Part shown: piece by piece, positions 36,758 to 50,259 of the stretch
Numbering within the stretch: position 1 is the stretch's first letter
Layout: the number at the start of each line of letters is the position of its first letter
Assembly (NCBI RefSeq): GCF_905147045.1
Contig: NC_065903.1
Location: 5,270,001-5,334,000, forward strand
Origin: Nymphalis io
Taxonomy: Eukaryota > Arthropoda > Insecta > Lepidoptera > Nymphalidae
Length of the DNA stretch: 64,000 nt
Direction: 5' to 3'
Program-made: the position numbers and the translations under genes
The notes under the pieces: model-generated
The model's database searches: none
What the model saw: the letters and a program-made list of their open reading frames with translations, nothing else
Told to the model about the DNA's origin: nothing

Positions 36758-37404
36758 ATTATTATTAGTAATATCATAATAATGCAATTAAAATATTCTA
36801 TGTACTAAATGAAACTAAATTGAAATCTATCTTATTTTTGTTATAAGATTTTGGCTGTTTAATTTTTAAAATTGTAAATATTACAGATTTATACGGAATA
36901 GTTTGTTCAAAAAAGTTCTTTTTACGCTTTAATATATAAAATACATTGAAGTAATTATTTCCCCTATATATCAAACAGGATAAGAGTATGTGTATGTTAT
37001 GCTGTGTGATTTTCCGGTCCATAAACTCACTATGGAAAAATCACAGAAATGGTTTGCTGCTCGAAGGAACTACCAATCAACAAATACTCCGCATTTATAA
37101 AATAAAATAAGTTCAGCAACTAGTTGAATGCATAACACCATCCAATGAACTAATCCCGGCACATAGCCTTAAGTTATAAATTACTGTTTATAGAATGGAG
37201 ACAAAGCCATCAGATATTCTATAACGGTACTTTATTATTAGTACCTAGGTCTACTTTTTTCATGTCCATAGATGTTTACATGGCATATAGATTATAGTGT
37301 ATATCTTAGTATTATTCATGTAAAATAAAGTTTAATTTTTTTGGATAATTACAGTTATGTCACTTTTATTCTGGAAATGCCAGTTTTATATTTGGTACAA
37401 TATA
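36758..37404. other. AT-rich non-coding DNA
   Basis: No gene or repeat recognised. The minus frame at 36798-37022 is Lys/Ile/Asn-rich, as expected from AT-rich DNA. Confidence 0.5.
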
Positions 37405-37625
37405 TAAGCACCGCTTAATTTTTATGTGCTTTATTTGAGTTCATTTCGTATTCGGAGGTGAAGCAAAAAATCGTGAAGAAACCTGCATCCGTCTAATTTC
37501 ACTGAAATTCTGTCACATGTGTTCACCACCAGCATTGGTGTAGCGTTGTGGAATAAGCTGCAAACCTTCTCTTCACAGGGAGAAGAAGCCTCCGCCCAGC
37601 AGAACATTCTCGGGCTGTTACTTTT
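37405..37625 (+). mobile_element. SINE family 1, 5'-truncated
   Basis: Begins within the body ('aagcaccgcttaatttttat') and runs through 'gtgaagaaacctgcatccgt', 'ggaataagctgcaaaccttc' and 'ctcgggctgttac'. The tRNA-like head is absent. Moderately diverged. Confidence 0.8.
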
Positions 37626-38230
37626 ACTTATTAAACATTTTTAATAAGTGTTTTTAGTAAATATATCGTTTTAAATATTAAGCTAAACTACATTGTATTC
37701 AAGAAAAGCAATACATGTATTTTAATTTGTATTATATATTTCTAAAATAATATAATATAATTCTTTATTGTTAATTATATATAAAAGTATATATTTTTAA
37801 AAATTCTCAACCAAAGTTACATTAGTAACTGCTTGTATTTATTCGTTCAAAAATGTTACTATTTTTATCCTGTTTAACTGTTTATAGAACTGTCTCATAG
37901 CGTGTTGTTACTTTAACCTAACAACAACTTGAAATAGTGGTACATAACATCTCAAGTCCCAACAGATTAAGTTCTTTGGAGTTATTCTGAAACAAAATAC
38001 CAACGTTTATTCTGCTCTAAAGTTTATCTTATATATTTTTTTCTTTGTCGTTTATTTATAAGCAATACAGTAATCTCTATAATTTATTACACGTGTGTGT
38101 GTTTATTGCACAACATATAAATATCATATAGCATCAGAGTAACAGAAAACAATTAATCAAACAACAAAGAATTATCTTAAATTCGTATTGAAAAAAAACT
38201 GTATATTGTGCTTATATGCACAAAATATAG
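37626..38230. other. AT-rich non-coding DNA
   Basis: No gene or recognised repeat. Very high A+T with TATA-rich runs. Confidence 0.55.
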
Positions 38231-38521
38231 TTACTGGTAGGGCTTTATATAAGCTCGTCTGGGCAGTTACCACCCACTCATCAGATATTCTACCGCAAAA
38301 CAGCAGTACTTGGTATTGTTTTGTTCCGGTTTGAAGGGTGAGTGAGTCAGTGTAATTACAGGCACATGGAACATAACATCTTAGTTCCCAAGGTCGGTGG
38401 GAACTAAGATGTTATGTTCCATGCGCATTGGCGATGTAAGCGATGGTTAACATTTCTTACAATGCCAATGTCTATGGGCGTCAGTGACCATTTACCATCA
38501 GGTGGCCCATATGCTCGTCCT
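38231..38521 (+). mobile_element. Retroposon family 2 with internal inverted repeat
   Basis: A family 2 copy starting 'ttactggtagggctttatat' that carries a perfect 25-bp inverted repeat: arms at 38365-38389 and 38399-38423 with a 9-nt loop. Compared with the copies at 20246 and 58522, about 22 bp that are the reverse complement of the preceding segment have been inserted between 'ggtgg' and 'cgcattgg'. The poly(A) tail is replaced by an ATAATAATA run. Confidence 0.88.
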
Positions 38522-38548
38522 ATATAATAATAATAAAAATAATAAAAA

Positions 38549-38909
38549 TGTTCTCCAGACCGATTTCGGCCACGGTGGCCAATCTTAAGAGAGATTAGCC
38601 AACTACGCAGGAGATATTATAGTGCACAGGTGTGTGCACAAACACAGGTGCACTCTCTTTTTCCTAACTCTCATAATCCGATGGGACGGCAATCCGATAC
38701 GACCGGAAAGAGTTCAGGCGCAGGACTAACGGCTTTAGGTGATTTCCGAGGCACGGGAGACACACTTCCAACTTCCAGACTCCGAGCTGATACTGAGAAT
38801 TTTCTGACAGCAAAACTCAATAATTTTTTATTGGCCCGACCTGAGAATTGAACCCAGGACCTCCGGACCTGCGGTCTTATATCAAGCCACTAGACCAACG
38901 AGGCAGTTA
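38549..38909 (-). mobile_element. tRNA-related SINE, family 3, best-preserved copy
   Basis: On the minus strand: head 'taactgcctcgttggtctag' with box B-like 'gggttcaattctcagg', a body containing 'tcctgcgcctgaactctttc' and 'gtatcggattgccgtcccat', ending 'gccaccgtggccgaaatcgg'. It lies about 30 bp from the family 2 copy upstream. The plus-strand frames at 38630-38851 and 38848-39054 are artefacts of the repeat. Confidence 0.85.
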
Positions 38910-38916
38910 CCACCTA

Positions 38917-38964
38917 CCTATATATACCTATACTATAAAACCTATATATACCTACACTATAAAA
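38917..38964. repeat. Tandem duplication of a 24-bp unit
   Basis: Two adjacent 24-bp units (38917-38940 and 38941-38964) beginning 'cctatatatacct' differ at one position. They lie immediately beside the head of the family 3 SINE. Confidence 0.88.
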
Positions 38965-39705
38965 ATAAAAAATAAATCCAAAAAAACAATTAATTGTAGG
39001 TACGTTAACAGTTTATCATCCTTGTTTGTCAGCGATTGTTTTTTTGTTTGTTAGGTACTGACAAGCTTAAATGTCATCTTAATAAAAACTAAAAAATAAT
39101 AAAAATTAGAAAAGAAAATTCAAAAACGTGCAAATCGATACAAGTTTTCCTCAATTTTGAAATAACGATTATGGTCGAATATCGACTACATATCGACCAA
39201 CCGGAGATCACTAGTTTAGTGTAAGACCAACTTCATTGTTTCAACGTCCGCCAATACAAAATATTGACTCAGTACTGTACTATAAATACATTTTTGTTGT
39301 CGATAAAATATATTCATCGCAGACTAGCCCCGTGGACATGCGCTCGCGCACTACAAATTACAATCAACACGACGGACATGTTCGCACGTGGAGCGCGCTA
39401 TCAATTCACAGATATACAGCTAAATGTTTATTTTATAGTGAGGTAATTTCTCTATTAACCACCCACGCCCCGTGTATATATGGTTATCTGTGACCATTTA
39501 CATTGTGCCTAGGCACGGAACGTATTTCTGCAAAATCTGAATATTAAATATTTTTCTGTCAAGTAAAAAATTATGTGGAAATCTATTTCTGTCGTGATTT
39601 CATTGCATTACAGTTTTTTTTTAATTTCCAGTGTTATCCAAGTTACATATTGTGATCAATTGATCGACATGTACAAAAAAATATAAAACTAGTCTCATAT
39701 TAATT

Positions 39706-39918
39706 GCCTATATGGCTAAACATGTGATTTCTACCCGAAGACTGCAGGTTTAAGCCCACGCTAGCACCACTGAGTCTGGGTGTGCTAGAAACCGTAATCT
39801 GTTGGATTAAATGTCCTATATATATTATATCACCAACTCAAATTGGTGGAATAAGCATCAAGCCTGCTTTCAAGAAACGAGGAGACATTTCCCCAGAAGA
39901 AGGACATTTATTTAATTA
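39706..39918 (+). mobile_element. SINE family 1, strongly diverged
   Basis: Traces in order: 'atggctaaacatgtgatttc', box B remnant 'caggtttaagcccacgctag', 'caccactgagtctgggtgtg', then 'ggtggaataagcatcaagcc' and 'ccccagaagaaggacatt'. The middle is mostly deleted. Old copy. Confidence 0.62.
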
Positions 39919-41384
39919 ATCATCATTTTTATGCCAATTTGCTTTTTAATTTGAAAAAACTTAGTTTGTTTATAGCTATTATCAAACCAAATATATATAT
40001 TAAGGATGTTTCATAAGTTTTAGGATAAATATATATACTATATCTTATATAGTATGGCAAATAATATTTATTTAAACGGTGAATATATGATTTATTAATA
40101 AAAAAATCTGTCGTATCGTAAGTACATCAGGTTAAGTAAAGTTGACCCAAGCCGCTAACTGTCGACTAAAGAAACACGGACCTTCGCGACCTGGATTCTT
40201 ACATGAGAGATAAAAAATAAAATATGTGTCCTTTTCTCATTCAGTATATAAAAATTAGGTTTATTGTTAAATAAATGTTCCTTCTCTTATGGTAATAAGT
40301 AGGCGAGTTCAATGCCCTCCAGTATTATGATGCAAAGTAAAGATGGTTATTACCAATCACGGTTATGAGATGAGATCACTTTATTAACAAACGCAATAGC
40401 ATTATTGACACCTTTTTATTACTTTGATTTTTGTAAGCGTTCCTTCAGATTTAACGCTCAGTTTAATGACATTTAATTATAATAACGTAAACTTTAAATT
40501 ATCTCAATTTATTACGAACTAAATACTATATGATATTTTTAAATTTTTTGTTTAAAATGCGGAATTCAATGAATTGTTATGTATTTTGCGATCCTAGTCA
40601 TATTTGGACCGGAAGACCCTTTTTTCTATTGCCTGTTTATTTTGCGTTATTCTGCAAATAATTTTAAAATTTAACTATTTGTGGCGCCAATCGTATTTGT
40701 TAATAGTCGTGTAATTCTTCATAATTTACCAAGAATGTCGTTCAAAGGTTTATCTTTGATTATTTTCTAAGATCGTTTATAAATGTACGTACAATAAATT
40801 AGTTAATTAATGAAAGACAAAACAATTCTTATACTCGCTATTGAGATGTGATTGACCAATCAAATAAAAGTAATAGTTGCAAGTGAAACAAATTCATTCG
40901 TTTCTCTCGTAAAACATTATAGGAAACATTAAGGCGAGTACACAACGCATTAATCAGAGCTGTTTATGCGGACATGGGCCGGTCGTGTCCGAGCATCAGT
41001 CAGATTACGTGAGCATTCAAACTATTTTAATGCAATTTTTAAGCAAATTCAGCGCTATACGAATGTCCATATTTATTTAGTCTTTGTATTTATATGGCTT
41101 AATCGCTTAATTTATTAATTTCTCATAAAATAAATTATTACGTTGATATTTAAATATTTTTGAAATTAGTATAATATTATTTATTACTTCGCAACGTCTT
41201 GGAATATTTATATCTTCTATAAATGGGCGTTACATAAAAAATAGGATTGGAATTCTTATATTTATTGAAACAATGAAATGTAAATTTTAAATATTAACAT
41301 TTTACTTATATGGAGAACTAGATGACTGTTTGTTAATCTTGTGGTATTTAATGCAATATTTATATACTTAAAGCATCATTCAAG
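39919..41384. other. AT-rich non-coding DNA
   Basis: No gene or repeat recognised. Long TA-rich stretches. A slightly GC-richer patch sits near 40945-41010. Confidence 0.5.
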
Positions 41385-41480
41385 AGCTAGAATTCTAGTG
41401 GAATAGCAACTGATTTACAATCAGGATCGGCCTGTCGATCCCGGGTTGCGCCTACGCACATCGCTATTATAGTTAGCGCT
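41385..41480 (+). mobile_element. tRNA-like SINE head fragment
   Basis: 'ctagaattctagtggaatag' followed by 'tgatttacaatcagg' and the box B-like 'cctgtcgatcccgggttgcg' resembles the 5' part of a tRNA-derived SINE. It does not fold as an intact tRNA gene because the A-box region is degraded. The SINE body that should follow is not recognised. Confidence 0.45.
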
Positions 41481-44256
41481 ACACGTATTATTTATGGTAA
41501 GAAGCTTTCTTATGGATTATGGAGATGGAGTGTCAACAATGATCATATTTTTAAGATTTGGATCTTATTTATATGTGAGGACGCTTTCGATATTGCGTAG
41601 AAGGTACTTAATTGTTCTGTTGGAAATAAATAGTATGTAAATATTGTATTTAAAATAACAAATACGACCGCGTCTAATATACTAATGAATATTTAAAGAA
41701 GATATGCAAGAATGTAATATAACAGCTTTCACTGAATAAAAACATCCAAACAGTAGGTAATTTCACCGGCTCATTCCGTCTGCATTTGCAAGTAGGTGAC
41801 TAAACCTTTGATTACTTTAGAATTACGAGTTCCGTAACGTACTGATTATAATTGCGCGGACAGCAGGATCTGATTTGCGTGACCAATCCGCGCTGTAATG
41901 ACTCGCCTACCACTGCGCAATGCACAAAATGAAGCCGAACGAATGTTTGCGTACACGCATACAATGCAACACGCATGATAGATCGCTCGTTATGTAAGAA
42001 ACGACATGAGTCAATGCTATTGCCATCGCACGATGAAATGTTGACAACATCTTTGCACATTTTCTTTCGTGTACTGACACAATCGAATGTGCACTTTCGC
42101 ACTTAATCGAGAAATATGGCTCGTGCTCTTATGCCTTTATTTATTACGCCTGACCTGCCAGCGAGGGATTAAGAAGCGCGATTCGTATTGCCCTCATTAG
42201 TGCTGAATTGATTAAGTATAAGCTTTTCACGTCATCCTTCGGCGAAAGAATGAGCCTTTCTTGTTTAAAAAATTTAACACAGACATTAGCAGTAGGTACA
42301 GAATGTAATGTTTGCTTTAGAAAATTTACATGTCCGAAAATAGTGAAAAGACTAAGACACCCGCCGGAACAAACAGCCGTGGAATGAAAAACTTCGCGTG
42401 TCTCGGCACATGCCTCATTAAATTAATTACCCTGTGTTAGTTTTAGATTATACGACACCCCCCTTACAAACAATACAGGCATATTTAAAAGATAAGAGAG
42501 TCACGATTTATTGCGTGCATTTCTTTTGTCAGCTTTGAAATTGTACTCGCATAAGTTAACCGAGATTAAAGTAATCGAACTTATAAATTTTGTCGTCTCA
42601 CCTTTATAAGGCGAACGGCGGTGTGTCGACGCGAACTTTGTTCAAATTAATGGGCCACATTATCAGATCGAGCCTCGTACATGGCGTTTATGCGAAGATA
42701 ATTTTGTGTGCGGAATTTTTTAATTCCTTCACGCTCCGTGATGTAAGCAAGCTCGCGCAATGCGGCGTAGGCGCTAAGATTATGTTCCTCGCGGCAGATG
42801 TTACTATATTACAACTCTACCTTTTTTACTTTCAGGATTTATCCTGTCGTTTATGTGTAAAATGGGATCGTAAAAAATGAATAGCCATAAAATGTTCTCA
42901 TACGACATTACTTTAACTAGCGTCGAACTAATCTCAGCGACCGTATTGTAACTTTTAGAACGATACACGTTGAGATACTAATTAAGAAACTAAACAACCT
43001 TCAACAGCCATGAAATTCCTTATACGAGCGGTAGATAAACCAATTTAAAGCACTCTAAAAGTGTGGCGTGTGCGCAGTTACCTCAGTAATTTTATTGACA
43101 AATAAAAATGCTGTCCACATATTACGGGACATATGCGCCATTAACTACACGATTCGTTGCAAAACAAAAACAAATACATTTTAATTGAAAACGTTTAATA
43201 AAATGTATGTAAAAGAATTGTAAAAAAATTACAAATTGTCGTATCATTAAACGTCGATGTTAAACAGAAATGAATAATTAGACGAATTATCTGCGAAACG
43301 AGGGCCTTTGTCTTAATTATTACACCATTATAAAATGCAGGTCCTCCCCTCGCCGACCCTTGAGCAATGATATCGAATGTGAGGGGCAAAAAACTTGCAA
43401 GACAAGCCAAAGTATTAATTAATTGTAGCCGACACTGGCGAGTTTATTAAACGATTCATTTCCATTTCACAGATTTTTGAGAAAAAAATATTAGGGCGAC
43501 GATACACTAAACGACAAATGTCGACAATCACTGTCGACGTTTGTCTTTTTATAATTTTTTAAAACGATTGAAATTTTATTTTTTTATCTGTGATAAAAAT
43601 CTAAATAATTATTATAGTTAATACTACTAGTGCCACCTAAGCTGAATGATATTGTTTCTTTGTCAGAATATGTTATTGTCTTTATTAAGAAATATATATT
43701 TTTTCTTTTCCGTCTCATCCACCGATCATGTTGTTTTACGCGGTTTAATTAATTAACATAAAAATAACACTGTAAGTTAACTTTGTTTTAATTATTGAGC
43801 ACAAATGTAAGTTTCGTCTGCAGTTGGCGCTTATCCTTAGCTCTCTTTTATTTCACAAGACAAAAGGGAAGCGGGGAATTCAAATGTTTTTCTCGCGGTT
43901 TCATTTGAATTAATTAACGAATTTAATGACGTAAAACTTTTTCATCGCCAGCCCCGTCTGCTCGTTTTTGTAACAATGTTTGTGGTAAATAAAACTTGTC
44001 AAGGAAATGTTTTTTTTCTCTCCATCTGTCGACGCTTTTTTCTTTTTAATTCGTTCGTTTTGTTTGCAACGGAGTTCGCCCGCGAAATGTTTGGATTTAT
44101 TCGCGTAATTAACGAAGTTCGTTCACTTCAGATTAGTTACTAGATTACTTGTTTCTAATACGATTGGGAAACAATGTTATTATGCGAAAATGTAATGCTG
44201 AAACATTTAGAATTACGTGATATTAAAGAGCTGGTCAGATTCAATATTATTACAGA
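41481..44256. other. Non-coding DNA with several GC-elevated patches
   Basis: Patches near 41815-42260, 42580-42830, 43320-43420 and 43790-44110 stand out from AT-rich DNA. They are open in several frames (41812-42102 minus, 42590-42880 plus, 43195-43410 minus) without recognisable domains. A near-perfect stem of 14-bp arms with a 5-nt loop occurs at 43514-43546. The pattern looks more like conserved regulatory DNA than exons, which is inference. Confidence 0.4.
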
Positions 44257-44386
44257 CGAAATGGCTCAGTAGTTAAAACCCACCAACTCACATTGGTTAG
44301 TGTGGAATAAGCCCCAAAACTTCTCCTTAAAGAGTGACGTGGCCTTAGCCCAGAAGTGGGATATTTACAAGCTTTACTTTCTTACA
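44257..44386 (+). mobile_element. SINE family 1, internally deleted fragment
   Basis: The tRNA-like head 'cgaaatggctcagtagttaa' is joined directly to 'cattggttagtgtggaataa' and the 3' part 'gccttagcccagaagtggga'. About 150 bp of the body are missing. Plus orientation. Confidence 0.68.
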
Positions 44387-46529
44387 TACAATATAAGGAC
44401 AAAATTTAACAGATTTACCTAGTAATCATTACAAATACAGTTTTAAATGAAGACTTCATTATAAAGGAAATTAATGATAGATCCCGTTAAAGACCACCCC
44501 CAATTACACGAGCAGAGAGAATTAAACATGGACTTTAAAAAATTCAAAGAAAATACCAGCCACCGATTAATTATATCAGGAAGGGTTAAAGAATAAAAAA
44601 TGAGATACCGCTTGTCCTATAATAATTTAACCCGTTTAGCGCAGTCGTCGAGTAATAAAGATTAAAAAGTTTATTTTTTAACACTTTCGGTGCTAATGAG
44701 GGGGCGTTGGAAACAATTTGAAGGATTACCTTCTAAAAGCTTCCGTCAGGTTTTTAATTGAGACTTTTTTGTAGGCCAAAGGCTTTTAGCCCCTTCGCGG
44801 CTCGCGCCTTGCCTTTTGTGTTCGTTCGCCGGTAATCTATTAATGAACGAAAATTTTTGTTTTATTTTTTAACTTATTATGTCAGTAAATCGCTTGCGCT
44901 ATGATACAAACAACAATGTTTTGATTCTAAATTTTATAAATATTTACTTATTTTCAATTTGTTTTCTATGTTGTTTAATTAATGGTCGAACTATTTATGA
45001 ATATAAAAGTAATTATGGTTGTAGTTAAAAAAGTGTATAGCATTTTTTATAGATTTTAATATCTCTAGATATCGTTTATAAAAAAGGAAGTTTTCATAAA
45101 TAATAATCGAATATTCAAAGCCATCGTGCAAAACATTTTGGCAGGACATATCGTTTTCATACCGGAACTAAGCGTTGCCAAGCCGTCTATTTAGGAAAAG
45201 AATAAGAAAAAATAAACAGGATTATATATGCATGTGGAAAAATAGCCCGTACGTTATTCCAATACGTTTGTAAATCGCATTTGCGTAAATGTATCCAGCT
45301 GACCGACGAAGGCCGCATATAAAAAGCATAACTCTAATCTCAAGTAAGACATTACGAGAATACCAATGCATACGCGAAAAATCGATCGTACCGTCTTAAA
45401 TTCCTCACCCTTTTCGAGGGGGCTCCCCCAAAAAAACGAAAGAATAAAAGAGGGAAAAAATCTAAATCGTCTCATATCTCTCCCTCCGCCCCCGGACACC
45501 TCCGACGTCAAGCTCCCTCCTTATTTCGTATGCGAGTTCCTCCGGCAATCATTATAAGGATATCGATTAGACCCACGTCTCCAACCTGCCCATATCTTTG
45601 TGGAACACTTGTGTTTATATAGGATTGCGACCAGTTCCATATTTTTTATCACTTTACATACTTACTATAGCCAAAACTTTACATATCGTTAGTTATTCAT
45701 TTTAAATATATAGACATATGTATGTGAACTGAACGATGCCAAAATCGATTATTAAAAATAGAAACACAATTACACTTAATCAATTCCAAATAATGTAATA
45801 ATTATTATTGATATCAAAAAAAAAAAAAAAATCATATTAATAAAAGAGTAATATATAATTATATTAGTACGGATACTCCAGAAGTTAGAAATAATAACAA
45901 AATTTATAAATTTGTCTGTATTAAATATTTAAAACACGAAAATGTAATCATTGTTATTTCGTACGTTAAATTTTGCTTTCGGCTTCGCAAAACAAAAAAG
46001 GGCATTTCTAACAAGCGAGGACGGACGGCGCATAAGTGTATGCAAATTGTTCCCGTTAAACTATTTCAGAAGGTAAACATGGAGGGTTAGGCCACGTGTT
46101 CAGGCAACGAGATTAAAAATGCTGTATGGCGGTTGGGTCAAGAAATAGGAGTAAGGAAAACCGCTTTCTGTCTATGTAAATACGTATACAATGGCAATAT
46201 TTGACTTGGGACGCTCCACTAGGCGGATTATTGCGATTTACGTGATGGATAGGCAGATAAAATGAAATCGATACATTTGTAAAATTTTGTGTGTAAGCAT
46301 TAACGAAATTATTATGAACTCGTTTGTTTTTATTTTAAGAAAACGTTTACAAAAATTGTTGTTATTTTATTAACATTATAATAAAATTATTAAATTTACA
46401 ATATATACTTTAACGAAGTTTTTTTTCATTTATTTGAAATTAACACCTTAAGAAACATTTAATGACATAGCAATAAAGAAAATCTTAAAAAATGGAAAGT
46501 TTTATAATTTTATAAAATATTCATATTTG

Positions 46530-46880
46530 CAAGATGGCTAATTCCGTTTGGTTGAATCTAATAAATCCGACCGCTGAGCGGGATATCTTAAAGCTGTCTC
46601 ATTACTCGGCATTAGACGGCGCGCGGCCACGCAAATCTTGGCGTCCCTCCGTCCGAGCTAAGAACCCCCAATTTCTTTCATTACTTACCTCGCCGAGACA
46701 ATGGCAAGACGACGACAAGAAAAAAATAATAATAATTTCAAGTGGAATAACGCTGAAAATCTTTTCACGGGGAGAAGAATTATTGTTGTTTTGCAAGCGA
46801 GCTCTCAGGGACAAAATGCACCATCCTTATTACGCCATTGTTCAGTGTTACGAGCCTTATTCATTTTTACTTGGCTCAAC
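46530..46880. other. GC-elevated block open in three frames
   Basis: This holds the longest open frame in the window: 46534-46884, 116 codons, true ATG. The minus strand is open at 46602-46814 and a second plus frame at 46701-46895. Openness on both strands, a poly-Lys/Ile stretch encoded by an A/T-rich run, and no recognisable domain argue against a gene. The ATG sits in CAAGATGGC, a YY1/Pho-like word. More likely regulatory or neutral than coding. Confidence 0.3.
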
Positions 46881-47599
46881 TTGAATACTTATTAATTTAA
46901 GACCGTGATAAGCCCGAATTCTTTTGAATGAAGCAAGGAAATGTCTGCTCATTGTTGGCTATTTTACATTCTATTGAGTCGTTCTACTCGTTCTACATGC
47001 AACATCCATTCGTAAATTTAAAGTAACCGCTGTAATTCAGCGCTTTAATTTAAATTTATCGCGTCAACTTATATAAGATAGAGATAACGTGAAAGCAAAT
47101 GTATTAATAATATCTAATGAAGCATTGCTCAACAACGCTGTGTCAACAACGTGTTATAAATAAAAACATAAATACATAATCGTTATACAGTAAACGTGAT
47201 ATGGGAAACATAGAATTCAAAATATAAATTAAAAAGTTAGAATTGAAAAATATATATCATATAAAAATATTAATATCGCATCCATCTACTGCCTACGGTT
47301 GTCGTGACTGCGAACAAAATACAATAAATTTAAAGTCTCGCTGATAAAAGATGTATTATAATAGCCGTACACGTATGAACTTCATGCCATTCCATGCCAA
47401 AACAATAAATGCACGTACTATACATCACATCGAGCGCTTTATGGTAATCGAAATATGCCCAAATATGTTGTTAAGAGGGCAGAAAACTACCAGCGAACAT
47501 GCGAGGATGAGCTTTCATATTTTGCGGGCAACCGTAACGAAGAGGCCAAACTTCCGAAGTAGCGTGCATGTAAAAATTTTAAGGCGTCTATAAACATTC

Positions 47600-47960
47600 C
47601 TACGAGACTGTCGCGAAGTGACTCGTGGCTCGTAATAAAGTCATTTTTGTAATGTAAAAGCAACGAACAGTTGAAGTTTCTCAAATCACGATTCCATTCC
47701 GCAAAGACGACGGAAGACGTCGCTCCCCCGTGGGGCGAGTCAAGAGTGATTACGAATTTTAATTATTTTTTTAAGCCGGTGGCGAAGAGGTGATGCTTCC
47801 CCAGCGTCGGCTTATGCAAACAATCGACTCGCACTTGGAATTAATCCGACTCGGTTTTTTCCTTCGCGACAAGGAATTAACAAGCAAAGAAGTCATTAAG
47901 TCGGAAGATATTTGAGAATTCCTTTTAATTGCGGCTTCCTTGACGTCCGGTACTCTAATT
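47600..47960. other. GC-elevated block, possible conserved non-coding element
   Basis: Contains 'gacgacggaagacgtcgctc' and 'ggtgatgcttccccagcgtc' followed by repeated 'gaattaa' words in an AT-rich setting. It matches none of the repeat families here. The minus-strand frame at 47487-47684 is not credible. Confidence 0.28.
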
Positions 47961-50259
47961 GGTTCGTGTCGACGATTTGGACAAATTGAATTTCGTTAAA
48001 CATTTTTAAGACGATTTGTAATTTGTTTATGCGGAATTTTTAAATCGTTTGTGATTATTTTAATTTTAAAACTTGAACATTTTAATCGAATCGTTTAGTC
48101 AACGTCGATAACTGCTTATTTTAAAAGACGATATTAAAATGAGTTGGACAGGATTGTATATTAAATTAACTTGTAAATATTAATTTTACAATTAATTTCC
48201 TACGGCTTATAATAAAGTCTGTTCTACATCCGCTATTTGGATTATGTTGTGTTCGGGTGATATGAAAACATACGGCTTTTTTTTCGATCATATTTTTTGG
48301 TAAAAATTATATTATATGTAAAAACAGGTTATATAATTCAATACTTTCCTCATAATGTATTGAAAAGTACAATAACAACATTGTACGAAATGGTTAATTA
48401 CCATGATTTTTTTATATAACTTCGCTATGGTGTAGACAAAAACGGAAATGAGAATTGATTTTTTTTAATTTTTTATCATGTACGACACATCGAAAGCGCA
48501 ACCACACGTCACTTAAGCGCATAACCGGCCATTATCCAATTATTTCTAACCTTTCAGTTGCTTCAGTTCAGTAATTACTTCAGTTTAAACGTCGCACATG
48601 ACAGTCAAAGTGATTCTACAATGGCTTTGCTAATTAATTATTTCTGCTTTGCGTGATATTGATGTCGTTGTTAATTATACGAGTGTTATGACGTAGCTGG
48701 TACAAAAACTACTATCATCATGGCTCAGTGGTTAGACAGGTAGAATTAAAAAAAAAGGAGAATTTTAAGGTGTTAAATTTTTATTGTACTTAGCAGCGAA
48801 CGCAAAACAGCAGTAGGTAATCTACGTATACTTTTTTTTTCTTTTCACAAGCTTTAGCTAAGCATTTTAACTTTATCTGTATTAGTATTTTATTAATTAT
48901 TAAATAATAATTAAATCCTTTTTTATAAGTATTAATTTGTATATTAAATTCAACTGACAATAAAGTGATTTGAAAAATATAAATCCTACTGAACTGACAT
49001 TTCTTTTATACCATTCAACGAAATTACTAAAATGTTCCTCAAACAAAAGACTTGATTGAGCATCGTACTTAAATAACTCATTTATATTAACCACCAAACT
49101 CATCAATACTTATTCTCCTGATTTGGATCATTCTAGAACGTTCGCTAATTGAAATTGAAATCTGATTTGCTCCCCTCCAGCCCATTGAATTGAGCCCTAG
49201 TGATTAAAAGTATTCGAAAAAAACACAAATAATAAAATTACAATATCGCTAACGACGTTCGCCGTCTCCCCAGAATCCTTTTATATTTTTGGGGAATAAA
49301 TTAAGGCCTAGGAAGGGAAAGAAAGCCATCGGTCCGCAAACAACGACTAACGATTTCATGTTGTTAAGCCCCGGGTCTCACTAACGTTACAACCATTATT
49401 ATGCGTTGTAAAATTTACTTTAGTTTTACGCGACACTGCAACTGCTGCAAAATACATGGCGAAATTATTTTTAGTAATTAAATGTAACAAACACAACTTT
49501 TATAACGTTTTTGAAATTACGAATAAGGATAAGTATAGGAAGTATATTGTAGCCATTACGTCCGTGTAAGACTTGTGTAGCCGAATGAAAAATTGCCCTA
49601 TTTTGAGGATGGATGACGCGAATTAAGAAAGCAATTACTCATCAGAAAAGGCACGGGGATGGAATGTTAATAAGATAAGACTATGAGTACTGTTTTTCTG
49701 ACAGTCTCTATGGACAACGATGAATACATAATTAAGATGGAACTTCACTTTTATAATAGTTCGTTTCATCCTTGTAACTATCTTCTAATATTTTGGTACT
49801 TAATATCTATATTATTGAGAAATGAAATCAAATACATAACTTAATAGATTTAATGAATCCTCTAATAAAGCGACGTCAATTTAAGGGCACGAGTCAATAA
49901 AGTGTGCCACGATGACACATTACACTCGGCCTCGATACGGGCTGTAATTAAGCCGCTACGTGTTAATTACCACGACACACCTCCACGATCCATTTCCTTC
50001 GTTGTGGCGTCTTTATTTGTGTTTCTTATTAAAGCAATCCGTGAGTCCGCACTTTTAATGTACGGATATTCATATAAACCGCATTATATGAACGTCGAAA
50101 TCCATTTCAAACTTCATTAATTGTAATGACTTTATTTACATTCATTGGTACTCAAAGAATTCTGAAGAACTTTCGAGACATATCGAATTTTATTTTGAGT
50201 CAGTTTTTATAATAGAGACGAAAATTGTTGTTTGTTATCAACAGCCATAAGTATTAAAC

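Noticed and set aside
41385..41480. Possible tRNA gene
   Set aside because: It has a B-box-like word but no intact cloverleaf; it fits a SINE head better.
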